Positions 19,818-31,593 of a stretch of 64,000 nt of DNA are shown here, piece by piece. The stretch covers positions 1,860,001-1,924,000 of the forward strand of contig OZ345352.1 of NCBI GenBank assembly GCA_977006965.1. The letters are read 5' to 3'. Source of the DNA: Phymatolithon calcareum (taxonomy: Eukaryota; Rhodophyta; Florideophyceae; Hapalidiales). Position numbers and translations under genes: made by a program. Positions within the stretch are counted from its first letter, which is position 1, and each line of letters starts with the position of its first letter. The notes beneath the pieces were generated by a model, which was not told the DNA's origin, made no database searches, and was given only the letters and a program-made list of their open reading frames with translations.

Positions 19818-22800
19818 TATTCGCAAACTTTTAAAAAGTAGAGCATGTATTGACAATGCATATCGCCCTGCAGGTCGCCACACCGACTGCGGCAATGGGC
19901 AAGAAAATTTGTATTGGCGAGCTATGGATTGCATCAAGTCCCACTGTGGAGGGCATGTTTGCATGACTTGAAATCGGTAAATTGTCTGTTACGCATTTAC
20001 GCATGCCGACAGATGACGAGATGCGCATGATGCAGCATGCTGCATTATTCCCACACAAGATGCACAGCATAACTATCACGCCGCAATTAGAGCTTATAGT
20101 TAGTTTCGCTGCTATGATCATCTTTCAGTATCAAGAGTTCCAAAGCTTATTCTATGTTTTTACTCCGAACCATACGCCGCATCCACGCGACTCTGAAGTG
20201 GGATCGTCCGTGACCTGGAAAAACTTGCTGGTAACCGCTTCATTGTATCAGACATTTAAACCGTTGATGTATGCCCGTGAAACATTGTTGACGGTGTCAT
20301 TAGCGCCGTATTGAGTGAAATGGTTGTTATCTCTCTTGTCCTTTCGAGAAACTACCACCAGCGTTTCTAGTGCAAAAGCATTACTGATAGCCGAAACATG
20401 AGCCTCTGTCAACTGTGAGTCTGAACGGACGTCCTTTCGATTGTTTCGGAAAGTTAACTATTTTAATCTGTTGCTTTCAGTGGCGAGCTGGCGAGATGTT
20501 CGGGCGACCCTTGCCAAAGCCTTCGCTTCCCCGGAAGAAACAAATATTCCTATCCAGAATATCCTTCTCGAAGTTAATGCGTCCAAATTGCAGGTGTCTC
20601 CTTGACCTCCCAAAGCTCAAGATCCTCATTCTAGTACCTGGCAGCTACAGTCGACGCCGCTATACCGGCAAAATGCATCCATATCTCGCTGCCCTTCATC
20701 CTTCAGAGCAAGATAAACATGGCTCTGATGTAGTCTTGACTCTTCATGGACGCTCGTTTTCGAAAATGGCGCAGGACAGATTTCGTTTTTCCAGCTAATT
20801 TAAACTTGACCAATCGTGTAATAAGACATGTCCTATATCATGTGACCACAAAACCGACCATTGAATCGTCAGTTTTGAGATTATATGATAGCCAGGTGAC
20901 CAGAAAAAACACTACGTGCAGAAGAGGTCACCTTTTTCTAAGTTGTACAGTACTTCCCGTCTCGTTTTAGAATAGTATACCATGGAGGAATGTCGAGTAC
21001 AATGCAGTTATGATGACTGCATTGTACGCTTCTCTAGTCCAAGTGCGCAACAGGCCAAGAGTTTTATGAACTCGTCTCATCACCTAGATTCGACACATAG
21101 ACAGGAGTGATCTACGATTTACACACTCTTGCGGCGCGACGCTGCAAAGAGTGCGCAGCAACGTATACGTCTACAAGTAGGCTTCATACGAGACTCTGCG
21201 CTGGTGCAAGACACCTCGGAAAGTCCTCTTACTGCAAGCCAAATCTAAATGAATGTGCATTCAACTACCCCAAGTTCTACCTCAGTATTCGAAGACGGTA
21301 TTGCTCTCACTCGGAAGACTTCGCAATTAGCCTCCGACGTCAGACCATCTTCAAGCCGAGCTTCAACCGTTCTAAATAAAACTCATACATCCTTGGCACC
21401 TGGTCTCCGACTTGCCCGAGCCTAACAACTGTCGAATACACTGCTGTACTGCGGTTTTCACACTGCCAACGTAGGCTCTCCAGCCGTACCTCTAACGGTG
21501 TTCCAGTTCAGAGCTGAACTTTGAACGCGCCGGGAATCTTAACAGGCGATAAAGTTCCATCGGACCCCTTTTACGCTGCTTTTGGAGCAACTGAAAGGCG
21601 AAAATTGTCAAGATACTCGAAACCAGCATGAAAGAAGAAGTGTTTCGAGGAGATACAGAAACTTCTGAATAAAGCCGTGGTGAAGTTTCAACATAGACTC
21701 TAAAGTTCAATTGAGTAGCCACAAGGATTGATCTTCGCATCATTTCGAAAAATCGAAAGATTCTGGAGCCGCATGAGGTGATGAACCATCTCCTCTCTCT
21801 TCTGAACCTTCAACAGGGCTCAAAAGAACATCGGATCTTAGGCTTGCTACTGACTTTACTTTCCCACCAATTTCGTATGTGGGTGACACCTGGTAGTCAA
21901 ATGAACACGGAAGGTTATGAAGAAGTTATGGAAGGAACTTTAGGCTTTGCGAATTTGTTTTTTGGAAGCCGGAAGAACGACAGACTTAAAAAATAATCAA
22001 ACACACACCTCATCCGGCTTAAACAGGGCCTTTAGGATACTTCTGAAGCAAAAAGTGGCTTAAGAAAGAAATGCCTTATATCTAAGGCTCTATATCTTGG
22101 AATTAATCTTCAAATGCACATACCGACGTCGCTTGTATCGTTCTGAACTGAGAAAAATTCGTTCAAGGCCTTTAAAAATGTCGCTGCTATGGAAGAAAAT
22201 ACGGTCTCTCAATTCAGTAAAATTTTATGACGAAGAACGTCCAGAAGCCCCGACAACTCGGCGACCCGCAGACGCCAAGAGCCAGTCAGGTTTAAGCGCA
22301 GGAAGATGGGATTCACTAGATATCACAACCCTGCACTTCGTCTCGTCTACATGCTATTCACTCCATGAGATCGAAATTCATATATGATCTTATTAACGGC
22401 CACAATGAGGCGCAAAAGTCTCTTTTCAAGAAACTGCTCTTCTTGGTCGACAAGATTTCTGATAACCCCTCGACCCATGATGAATTGATGCAGGGTATGT
22501 GTTCGTGATCAATTCAAAGGGATCTCCGAGCATCGTCAATCTGTTACGCATAAAAGCATCCAACATGTTGAGAATTGCTTTCTCTGGGCGTATCAACGAA
22601 CGCACTGGAGGAGACAACATCTTTTCCGTTGACAAAGAAAATATAGCCAATTTCAAACTGTTGCGGGCCGAATTCACATTTTCTGTGTGCAATTGAATTG
22701 ACGTTGATTTGTTCCTGTTGAACAGACCGCGGTTGATAGCACGTAGCTTTTGGAAGATTCTGTTGCTCGGAGCCGTCACAAGGTGGTAACGTAAGCCTTT

Positions 22801-25800
22801 TATGCGTTTCGCCGGTTTAACAAGTTCTATGACATCTTTATATCATCTCACTCTTTTATAAACACAATTAAAATACAAGCTCTAGGCCTCTATGCTATTA
22901 CCGAGCGATTCAGGGCAGAACAGATGATTAACTGCAGAAGGTATGGAGTGTCTATATCGTGTACGTTTCTATTTTGTGTCGGAAGATGATGAATTCTGCA
23001 ATTCTTTCACATAATATGCGTTCAGTGCGACAGTGCGTTAGAAGTTGTGCACACGAAGGCGAAAAGGAAGAAATAAGCGAGAGGAAATGAATAGTCACAG
23101 TCATCAAGTTCATGAAACCGTGGCATAAACGCATCAAGTTCTGCAATGCAAATCTTCCGCTCGCACACTACTCAGTAATAAGGACACTTGTTTCTTGAAA
23201 GATCCTTTATGAGTACGCAAGTCCAGGGTACGTCAACGAATCGTTCCTTTTGCATGAATCCTGAGCCCGAAAAACTGTCCTCTGCACCAGGCAGTGGGAG
23301 CAACCGTTCTTTCCTGAGTTCTCGAGGACCTGTTTGCAGCACAAATGAATGGCGAGAGTTTATGTACGCCTTCAAACAGTTAGAATTTCTTCAAATTCGC
23401 CTCGTTTTACAGACAATCCCTTAACGTCAGATAAACTAGAGGGCAGGATATCGGTTGATATACAAACTGCATCCTTCGGCAGTCCATTACTTAAAAATCT
23501 GCACATGAGATAAACAGCTTCAGAAGATATTGTTGATGACGGTGGCGGTCTTTTTCCTATGAGAAGATTTAGAAGAGCTCGGTTGTGGAGCTCCAGCCTT
23601 CGGGAAACTGAAAGACTCGTGCGCCTCTTAGAAAGAACAGATCTGTCCTTGTTTTGAACTTCCTTCAGGAAACAGGAGTCAATGCACTACAACACAAGCA
23701 TTCTATGGCGTTTTTCATACTTATTGGTATGTTACAGGACCATTTATCGTCATGACTACGAGCAGAAACAAGCAAAAAGTTAATCGTCTGTCTGTTTCTG
23801 AGATAGAGGCGCTGATATCGATAAGCACCCCTGGCAGTCCGCAAAAATGGCACTTTCAATGGCTTTTAAATGTGTATCCTCTCTGTTAAACGATCGCCAC
23901 GCTTTTTTCAGCTCCCAAAAACATTTATGAAGAGGTGGCTAAGCGAACAAAGATACATGACCTTGCATAGGAAAACTAGTTAGATCGAGCTCTCGAAGTC
24001 TGTACACATTTGGCATTTCAATGGTCTTTCTAGAAAGAAGGCAAAAATAGAGCTCACGAATGAGATTTAATATACGACTCTGTTTCGTTCTGGAGGTTAC
24101 GAGATCGATAGCGGATCTCTCCTCCATCTAGCAAATCGCCTCAACCATTACGACATGGTCATAACCTGCTCTTGAATTTAGAATATACTCATAATTTGTA
24201 TTAAACATCTCTAAATCTCGAGTGTTTGCTTTCGAGGGTCTTCGTGGATCGAAAACCTTTTGATTAAGCTCGACGCAGAGTGAACGAGAGCTATAGCCCA
24301 TCTCCGTTTTTAGTATGGGAGTGAAGTATTATAGCCAACGTGCGATACTGCAAGTCCATGTGCTAGTGCATGAAAATCCGTCAGACGTAGTGCGCAATGC
24401 TCGGTCCGGTCCATACCTTTCTCTTATCGGTTACCGAAACAATTCTGAGAAGGTAAGCCACAGTTCCGCAGTATGCGAAGCATAAAAACCTTCTCATAAA
24501 TCACTCGTCTTAGCTGTTGGAATGGATTTTAATGAGATCTTCATGCAATGGCAGAAAAAAAAAGAGAGTTGGTTGACTCATTTCATGAGCCAGGTGGAAC
24601 TTGAAGCAGAAGCCCTACATAGCATCAAACAATTCAAGAATTTGCGAAATCTTGTCGAGCATGCTTGCTGAGAAGAACCGTTTTCAGAGATATGAATAGA
24701 TTACAGGAGCTTGAATTCTGTCTGGACTTCGCACTAGCCTTTCTTTGGTTAACTTCGGAAGAGATCTGGATTAATAGCCTTGTCCAAGGTGGAGTATTGT
24801 GGTAGAAAGCAGGTCTTCGAAAACGCTGAATTTTAGACTTCCTGTAGTTCGGTCGTTGTGCATCTAGTCACCTATACCGTCTGATGATAGTGCTTCGGAG
24901 GACAGGCGGACAGATTGATATTGCACCTTCGTATGGCTTTGAGAGACGCACGTCCTTATAAATGTCTACAGTACACTCCAGATGCTGATTAAGCACCCAT
25001 TTTGAATATAATCATTGCGCACGAGATTAGCTCCTTCAGAATCTCCGTCACTTACATGAACGTACCTAGGAGCACCAAACAGGTCATCGGCGAGATATAT
25101 TGAATTGTAGTTTGAGAATCGATATTCAACTTCAAGACTCAACTTAGAATGAGAATAATTTCGACCGGAAGGTGCGAGTTCTTACGTGGAAGTCTGCTGT
25201 TTCTTGGTTTGCTGTGATTGACTTTGCGAAACTTCAGTTTCTTTTTCTTCGTCTCCAAAGTAGGGTTCTCGTTGGAGCCCTAGTTTTACAGAGCAGCGCG
25301 AAGAACAAGTATCTCGTGACGAATTATCACTTCAATAACGTCATCAAATCAGTGTCTTGTTCGACGGCTTCTCTTCTGTTTCATCGCACTGCCCTTCTGC
25401 ACCGAATTAAAAATGAAGTGACGTTCAATTGGGTTTGTGTCACGAAATATACGAGCTGCAGAACTTCTTGAGCGGGGTAACGGTATCACTAGGGGTATTG
25501 AGATGCTGTTACGGTTTTTACTGAGCCGCACTACAATGAAAATACACAGGGTTCACACTTTGACAATCGTATGACATTGATACAGTCGCTGTGTCTTTGA
25601 ACTTCGGGAGAATAAGATTCATTTACAGACTGCAGTTCGCTTCAGCCGAGGCACAAGAAAAAACCCTCAATGAAATTCTGGCTACTTTTGGACTCTCACG
25701 ATTTCTGAATTCAGTTCTTTGCCTCCGGCAGAACACCAGAAAAATTCGAGACAGCTCCCTAATCGCGGTCGTACTGCTCTACGGTGAGCAGCCCTGCTCT

Positions 25801-26728
25801 TCCGACAAGAAGTATCCACCACGAAAGTCGGACAAGTACTCAAGAGCCGGAAAATCCACAAATTCGAACAGCAGGAACTGAATCGATGCCTTGGCCAAAC
25901 CTCGGATAGTTTTATCCGTGTTAGACTGCAGTCATTGCTGTCGGTCCAGTTTCTGCAGCACGGCAGCTTTGAGGTTCAAATCATGGTGTGATTCAAGCTG
26001 ATCAGAGCCTAAATACGACTAGGGGGCTGTTTGCGTCGCACCGTATCCATATTTTACACTGCAATTCGCGAAAGGAGACAATTGACAGGTCGCAATCTCT
26101 GAAATGTTCTCGCCGCAGTATTCATCTTCATTAATGATTTGAAATTGTTACATTACGTTCTCTACAGCCGTGTAGAGATTCTGACACAAGAATAGCTGCA
26201 GAAAGTATTTGAAGTTGCGGAGATCTCTCTAAGAGCATTAGACGTGAAGAATACATACTGCGCAGGTCTACAGTGTTCGCGTCCAGCGCTACATGTAAAG
26301 TCCCTAAGAAGCCTTCCAAGGAGATTAAAAGCTCATGAATATCCTCAGAACTCTATTATCTATGCAGCAAATGATGTCAGATCTATGGTGGTAAACTGCA
26401 CGCGTTATGAATTATGACAGTTTCAATTGCATGTTCCTATACTCCAACAATTAGTTTTGATTTCGTTCCCCCTGCGTGCTCTGTCTTTGCCCTTCGTTCT
26501 AGAAAAGCTGCAAATCTACAGATCACATTTCCGACGTGCTTTGATTTCTGCTATGCCTTTTACATCAATATACCCACTCGCGAGGATGATCTGTAGCGAA
26601 TGAATAGCGAAATATCCTGGACTGTAAGAGCAGTACAAGTGCTCTATAGCGAACAAGTGAGAAACTTATTCAATATTCTTTCACAAACGGAAAAACGACA
26701 TTGTCTTGGACGTGGAACTCAAAATGTG
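19818..26728. other. Long gene-poor region
   Basis: Nearly 7 kb without a supportable gene. Frames up to 127 codons occur but lack domains, signal peptides or similarity to the elements here. One perfect hairpin at 20997-21027 was noted. Confidence 0.4.
20997..21027. repeat. Perfect 12-bp inverted repeat
   Basis: GTACAATGCAGT at 20997-21008 and its exact complement at 21016-21027, with a 7-nt loop (TATGATG). It lies in gene-free DNA. The function is unknown. Confidence 0.6.
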
Positions 26729-26915
26729 TGGCGTCCAAGACCAATATCATACCCTCCATTTCTTATAAGACTAGCTCCCTTCAAATTGTCATTACAGCTT
26801 GCATTTACAGCAAGCCCTTACAGATCGCATTACAAGCATTACAGTACCGTAGGTTTCGATGCGTACTTACAACATGGAGGATCACCAAGAGCAAACTCTA
26901 GAACTTCTGCTTGCA
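26729..26915 (+). repeat. Gypsy-1 5' LTR
   Basis: Begins TGGCGTCC and aligns with 31408-31593 to its end (...CTTCTGCTTGCA). It contains a cluster of CATTACAG/TTACAGC motifs. The right boundary is uncertain. The TATA box and hairpin at 27068-27093 may mean the original LTR was longer and the 3' copy is truncated. No tRNA primer-binding site was recognised. Confidence 0.75.
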
Positions 26916-26987
26916 GCTGCTTTACACAGCTTACAGCTTACATGTTCTTGCACTGTAAGCATCACAACGGTGCCTGCGGCGGGCTCG

Positions 26988-27093
26988 GAAGCCGCGAAGC
27001 GGCTTCAAGATTCTTCCATTGATCCATTTTTCATATTGCCAAGTCATTCTTGATCCAATTCTTTTTCTATAAAAGTCGCCGCGAAGCGGCGAC
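26988..27093 (+). promoter_or_regulatory. TATA box with twin GAA-triloop hairpins
   Basis: TATAAAA at 27068-27074 abuts a perfect hairpin, GTCGCCGC-GAA-GCGGCGAC (27075-27093). A second hairpin with the same core, GAAGCCGC-GAA-GCGGCTTC, lies at 26988-27006. Both contain the GCGAAGC heptamer, known as an unusually stable DNA mini-hairpin. They sit in the leader of Gypsy-1 and could mark its promoter or transcript start. Confidence 0.5.
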
Positions 27094-27297
27094 CTCGTCT
27101 TTTTGCCAGGGGACAACACGACCAAAAACAGTGTACCATCCTGTGCGATTCAAAACCCCACAGCTTGGTAGCACCGGCCCACATACCCAAACAGTAAGTT
27201 GGCGCTCCTGTTGAGCCTCTCTTCTCCTAGTCGCCCACGACCCTTCCAGCTGTGTACGCGATTGCAAGTTCCGGAGTACTAACCAGTATCCCTTCTT

Positions 27298-27558
27298 GTG
27301 TGCTCACCAGTGGCCTCAGTTTACCGTTTAGACCGCACGTCGTCTCCCTCATTCTACACAGAAACTCACACTCAGACCTCACTCTCCGACATCCCGAAAA
27401 CTCCGCCGCCGTCCTCCGACATCTGGGAGCCTCGCACGCCGGAACCGTTGGACGGTCCAAGAGAGTGCTCCACCCCAAGAACCCCAACGCCTCCGTCTTC
27501 AATCCCCGTTGACCTCCCGTCTCCTCCGCGTCAGACATCCACAGTTCCCCCGCGTTGA
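27298..27558 (+). pseudogene. Gypsy-1 Gag N-terminal remnant, proline-rich
   Basis: An 86-codon frame rich in Pro, Ser and Thr, typical of the disordered start of Gag. It is followed after only ~200 nt by the zinc knuckle, leaving no room for a capsid domain, so most of Gag has been deleted in this copy. Confidence 0.45.
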
Positions 27559-27763
27559 GCCTGCCACCGGTCCCTCGTGCTCCTGTCCGTCGCCTTCTCG
27601 CCGAGACAAGTCAGCGCTACCGCGAGTTTGATCCCGCTTCCCGGATCAGTCCGCTCACAGCAGACTGACAAAGCCCCCTACTGGTAACCGAAAAGGTGAA
27701 GGTCACCAGAGACAGGGAAAGAAAGTACAGGCACCCGTTCCCATTGAGATTGGAAACATACAG

Positions 27764-28318
27764 GTGCAGAAACTCACTCCGGCTGAACTTGAGATTTGTA
27801 TGAAAGAATGCCGATGCCTTCGTTGCCGCGAGAAAAGGCATATGGCAAGAAACTGCCCAAAAGGGAAATCTGACGAGCCTCCCACATCTCCCACTGACCG
27901 TCCTTCAGTTTCGAAGACCATTCCACCACCTCCTAATCGTCCTCCTAAAACGCCTCTCGAGAATCAATTGTCAGAGAGTGATCCCTTCGAACCTTACAAC
28001 ACTAGTCTTCTTGTCACTAGAGCCGGAGTTTCCGGCGTTTCCGCAAGAATCCTCATTGATGATGGTGCCGAACTCAATTACATTTCCAAAGATTTTTGCT
28101 CCCGACACGCTATATCCATTGAAACCACGAATAAATCCGCCTCCATGGCTATTGGAACAAGTCAAATCCTCAAGAGTACCATACATCATATCCCTATTAC
28201 CAAAGGTGGTTTTACGGAAAAACTCCGATTCGCAGTCTGCCCGTTGAATTACGACGTATACCTCGGAAAAAAGTGGACTTCCGATAGAAGAGCAAATTAT
28301 AAACTGTTACACCAATGA
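27764..28318 (+). pseudogene. Gypsy-1 nucleocapsid knuckle and protease
   Basis: The frame contains CRCLRCREKRHMARNC, a nucleocapsid zinc knuckle of CCHC type that binds RNA in the particle. After a Pro-rich linker comes the retropepsin block ILIDDGAELNYIS, in which the usual D-S/T-G reads D-D-G. The frame is open upstream of the first listed codon. It ends at a stop before the RT frame begins, so Gag-Pol is broken here unless recoding is used. Confidence 0.75.
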
Positions 28319-28391
28319 AGTAAACTTTTCATACAAGGGGAAACATCATACCATTGTCGCCACTGAGCCAACAAGGCCTAACTTCGTCTCC

Positions 28392-29171
28392 GTGAATGCA
28401 ATTACCAAAGATGAAAAACGAAATTACCCCTTGTATGTTGTCTTCCTCCGAAAAATCCCCGAAACCAACGAAGATATCGCCGAAAATGCACGGAAACAAG
28501 AAATTCGTGCGATACTAAACGAATTCAAGAACGTATTCTCAAAGAAACTACATAAAGGACTTCCCTCAAAGCGCGCGCATGATTTTTCCATGCACCTAAA
28601 GGAAAATAGCGTCCGGCAGCAAGAAGGATTATACCGGATGTCTACTGCCGAGCTCCAAGAATTACAGAAGCAATTCGAAGAACTCATAGACCAAGGTTTC
28701 ATCTGCCCAAGTACAAGCCCGTGGGGAGCACCTGTTCCCTTCGTCAGTAAGAAAGATGGAACTATGCGCCTTTGCGTAGACTATCGAGCTCTTAACCGCC
28801 TTACCGTCAAGAACAGCTATCCACTTCCACGCATAGACGACATTCTGGACCAACTCTCTACCGCCAAGTACTTCACGAAGATCGACCTAAGAAGCCGATA
28901 TCACCAAATCCGCTTTCACGAGGAATCCATTCCGCTCACCGCTTTTCGAACAAGGTATGGACATTTCCAGTTCCAGGTCCTACCGTTTGGACTAACCAAT
29001 GCTCCGGCCACTTTCATGTCACTCATGAACGAAGTCTTTTTGGCATATCATGACAAGCTCATCACTGTATACCTCGATGACAGCTTTATCTACAGCGATA
29101 CATGGAAGGATCACCTTAACCATATTCGAAAAATCTCGGAAACTACTAAGAAAACAAAAACTCTACGCTAA
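28392..29171 (+). pseudogene. Gypsy-1 reverse transcriptase (5' two-thirds of the RT domain)
   Basis: Typical Ty3/Gypsy [18 protein letters not shown] is in the fingers, FTKIDL carries the first catalytic Asp, and [10 protein letters not shown] has an intact YxDD. The frame is then lost: the expected continuation RKLYAKLSK...CFRAQEVDYLGF resumes in another frame near 29160 and meets a TGA at 29182-29184. The protein would copy the element RNA into DNA in cytoplasmic particles, but this copy cannot make a complete enzyme. Confidence 0.85.
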
Positions 29172-29969
29172 GCTATCGAAATGATGTTTTCGAGCCCAGG
29201 AAGTAGACTACCTTGGCTTCATTTTGCGACCCTCTGGCGTAGCCATCCACCCCCATAAGACAAAAGACATAGACGACTGGCTAACGCCGACATTCAAGAA
29301 AGACGTACAATCCTTCCTAAGATTGGTGAACTATTACCGACGTTTCATAAAGACTGCTCCAAGATATCAAAACCACTGATAGAACTTACGAAAGATGTTC
29401 CCTTTTCATGGACCAAAGCAACAGAACGCGCTTTCCTAGAACTTAAAGAGAAGTTCACCTCAGCCCCAGTATCACAGACCTTTCACCGCCGAGTACCCCA
29501 TTATCGTAACCACCGATGCATCAAAGAAACCCATTGGAGCCCTTCTTGAACAAGAGGGTCCTAATGGACGCCGTACTGTCGCATTTACGTCACGCACGCT
29601 AAATAAGTCAGAACAGAACTACGCCGCCCCTGACCTCGAGCTCCTAGCTATTGTCGATACACTTCGAGCATGGAGATGCTACCTACATGGGCTTAAGTTT
29701 ACGGTCCAGAGTGATCATAATCCCCTCAGATACCTCCAAACACAAGAAAATTTGTCTCCCAGACAGGTTCGCTGGGTAGAACGCCTAGTAGAGTTCGATT
29801 TCTCCATAGCGTATATCAAAGGAAATCAAACAGAGTCGCGGATGCCCTTTATAGAGCACCCAAAGACCCCCCGAAGAATTCCGACTATGCTATCGATTTA
29901 CTCAAATCCCTGTTAGAGAAGACATTCCATGCCAACTCTATCTCCACCACTGTACCTGGGCCCGACATA
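29172..29969 (+). pseudogene. Gypsy-1 RT connection and RNase H, frameshifted
   Basis: Pieces in different frames read VNYYRRFIK, TTDASKKPIGALLEQ and YAAPDLELLAIVDTLRAWR, then SDHNPLRYL and YIKGNQ, the standard RT thumb and RNase H series. At least two frameshifts separate them. ADALYRAPKD then leads into the integrase frame. Confidence 0.75.
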
Positions 29970-31394
29970 GTGAATAAGTTGGGAGGTGAATACGCTCAAG
30001 GCCCCGAATTGAAGGCCATGTTCGAGAAGCCAAAAGAACCCTTCGAAGTCAAAGACGGCCTTCTCTATCGAGATAAGAGACTTTGTGTTCCGATTGGACA
30101 ATTTCGTTTGAACCTACTACATGACCATCATACTAGCCCAAGCACTGGTCATTTAGGTGAAACGAAGACTAGGCATCGACTCCAACCGTTCTACTACTGG
30201 AAATCCATGCGCGATACCATTCACGATTATGTCCATGGTTGTCGCATCTGCCGACAAACTAAAGCAAGAAGCCACAAGCCTTTTGGTTTTCTACAGCCAC
30301 TAGACCCACCCGATACTAAGAGGATCACCATCACGGTGGATTTCATAACACCTCTTCCGAAAACGCGTCGGAATATCGTTGGAATTCTTAACGTTGTCGA
30401 CAAGTTATCGAAAATGATTCGCTCGATACCAATTCCCGGGAATGTAGACGCTGTTCAAGTAGCTAAATTATTCAAGGAACACATCTACCGAAACCGTGGA
30501 CTCCATCTGAAAATCATTTCTGACAGAGACAACATTTTCATGAGCAACTTCTGGAAAACGCTGTTGAAACTCCCAGGAACCAAGATTGCACCCTCCACCG
30601 CATACCACCCACAGACCGATGGACAGTCCGAAATAGCCAATAGGAAGGTCGAGGAAATGATCCGAGCCTTTGCAAATTTCAGGAAAAACAACTGGAACGA
30701 TCATTTTGTAGACTTTGAAGTGGCTTAGAACTCCGCCATTCATAGCACTACTCTATATAGTCCCTTCTACCTGAATTACGGTATCAATCCAAAAACCATT
30801 CCGATTCAGACTCCCTCTTCGAACAACCCCGCCGTAACTGCATTCCTTAAAGAAATACAGGATACGACGAAGTACGCGTACGAAAACATCCAGAATCAAA
30901 ATGCTAAGATGGCTGAATACGCGAATAAGTCTCGTCTTCCGCACAATTTTTCCGTCAAGGACAAGGTATGGCTTTCGACAAGAAATCTCTCTCTAGAAAA
31001 AGGAACAGGATCCCGTAAACTGCACCCCAAGTTTTGTGGACCGTTCGTCATCACCAAGAAAATCAACGATGTCGCGTTCAAAGTGGACATTTCTGCACCA
31101 ATGAAAGAACCCGGCATCCTCGATAAGTTTCATGTAAGCCTGCTAAAGCCCTTTGTGCAAGACATATTCTCTCGAGACCCTGTCCCAGAACCGGCCGTCA
31201 TTTTCGCTGAAGGCCACCAAGAATACGAAGTGAAGAATATCCTCGCGCACCGTAAGAGACGAGGAAAAACAGATCACTTCTTTAAGTGGAAAGGATATCC
31301 TGACCACGAAAATACACGGCAGAGTCCTGAAGACCTCCAAAATTCACAAGAAGCACTCAAGGATTACCAAGGATCGAGACGATTCTCATCTTAG
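29970..31394 (+). pseudogene. Gypsy-1 integrase with chromodomain
   Basis: One frame interrupted only by a TAG at 30726-30728. The N-terminus has the HHCC zinc-binding module (HDHHTSPSTGHLG...CRICRQ). The core has D (TVDFITPLP), D (IISDRDNIF) and E (HPQTDGQSEIANRK) of the DDE site. Downstream of the stop come the GPF-like segment GPFVITKKIN and a C-terminal chromodomain (EYEVKNILAHRKR...FKWKGYPDHENT) that would direct insertion to particular histone marks. Integrase joins the DNA copy to the genome. This copy is truncated by the stop. Confidence 0.85.
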
Positions 31395-31407
31395 GGCGGG
31401 AGGGGAG

Positions 31408-31593
31408 TGGCGTCCAACACAATTATCATGCCCTCCATTTCCTATAAGACTAGCTCCTTCAAATTGTCATTACAGCTTGCATTTACAGCAAGCCCTTACT
31501 GATAGCTTTACAGTCATTGCAGTACCGTAGGTTTCGATGCGTACTTACACCATGGAGGATCACCAAGGGAAAACTCTAGAACTTCTGCTTTCA
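31408..31593 (+). repeat. Gypsy-1 3' LTR
   Basis: Starts TGGCGTCC directly after the polypurine tract and matches 26729-26915 with about 17 differences, so the insertion is old. Similarity ends at ...GCTTTCA (31593). Sequence beyond this is unrelated to the 5' side. Confidence 0.78.

Larger units (their letters stand above)
26729..31593 (+). mobile_element. Gypsy-1: decayed chromodomain Ty3/Gypsy retrotransposon
   Basis: About 4.9 kb bounded by direct repeats (26729-26915 and 31408-31593, roughly 90% identical by eye). A polypurine tract, GGGCGGGAGGGGAG (31394-31407), abuts the second repeat. Order: Pro-rich Gag start, CCHC knuckle, protease, reverse transcriptase, RNase H, integrase with HHCC and DDE motifs, chromodomain. 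RNase H after RT and before integrase is the Ty3/Gypsy order, and a C-terminal chromodomain marks the chromovirus-type branch. Frameshifts near 29160 and 29350-29500 and a stop at 30726 disable it. No target duplication was found. Confidence 0.9.
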
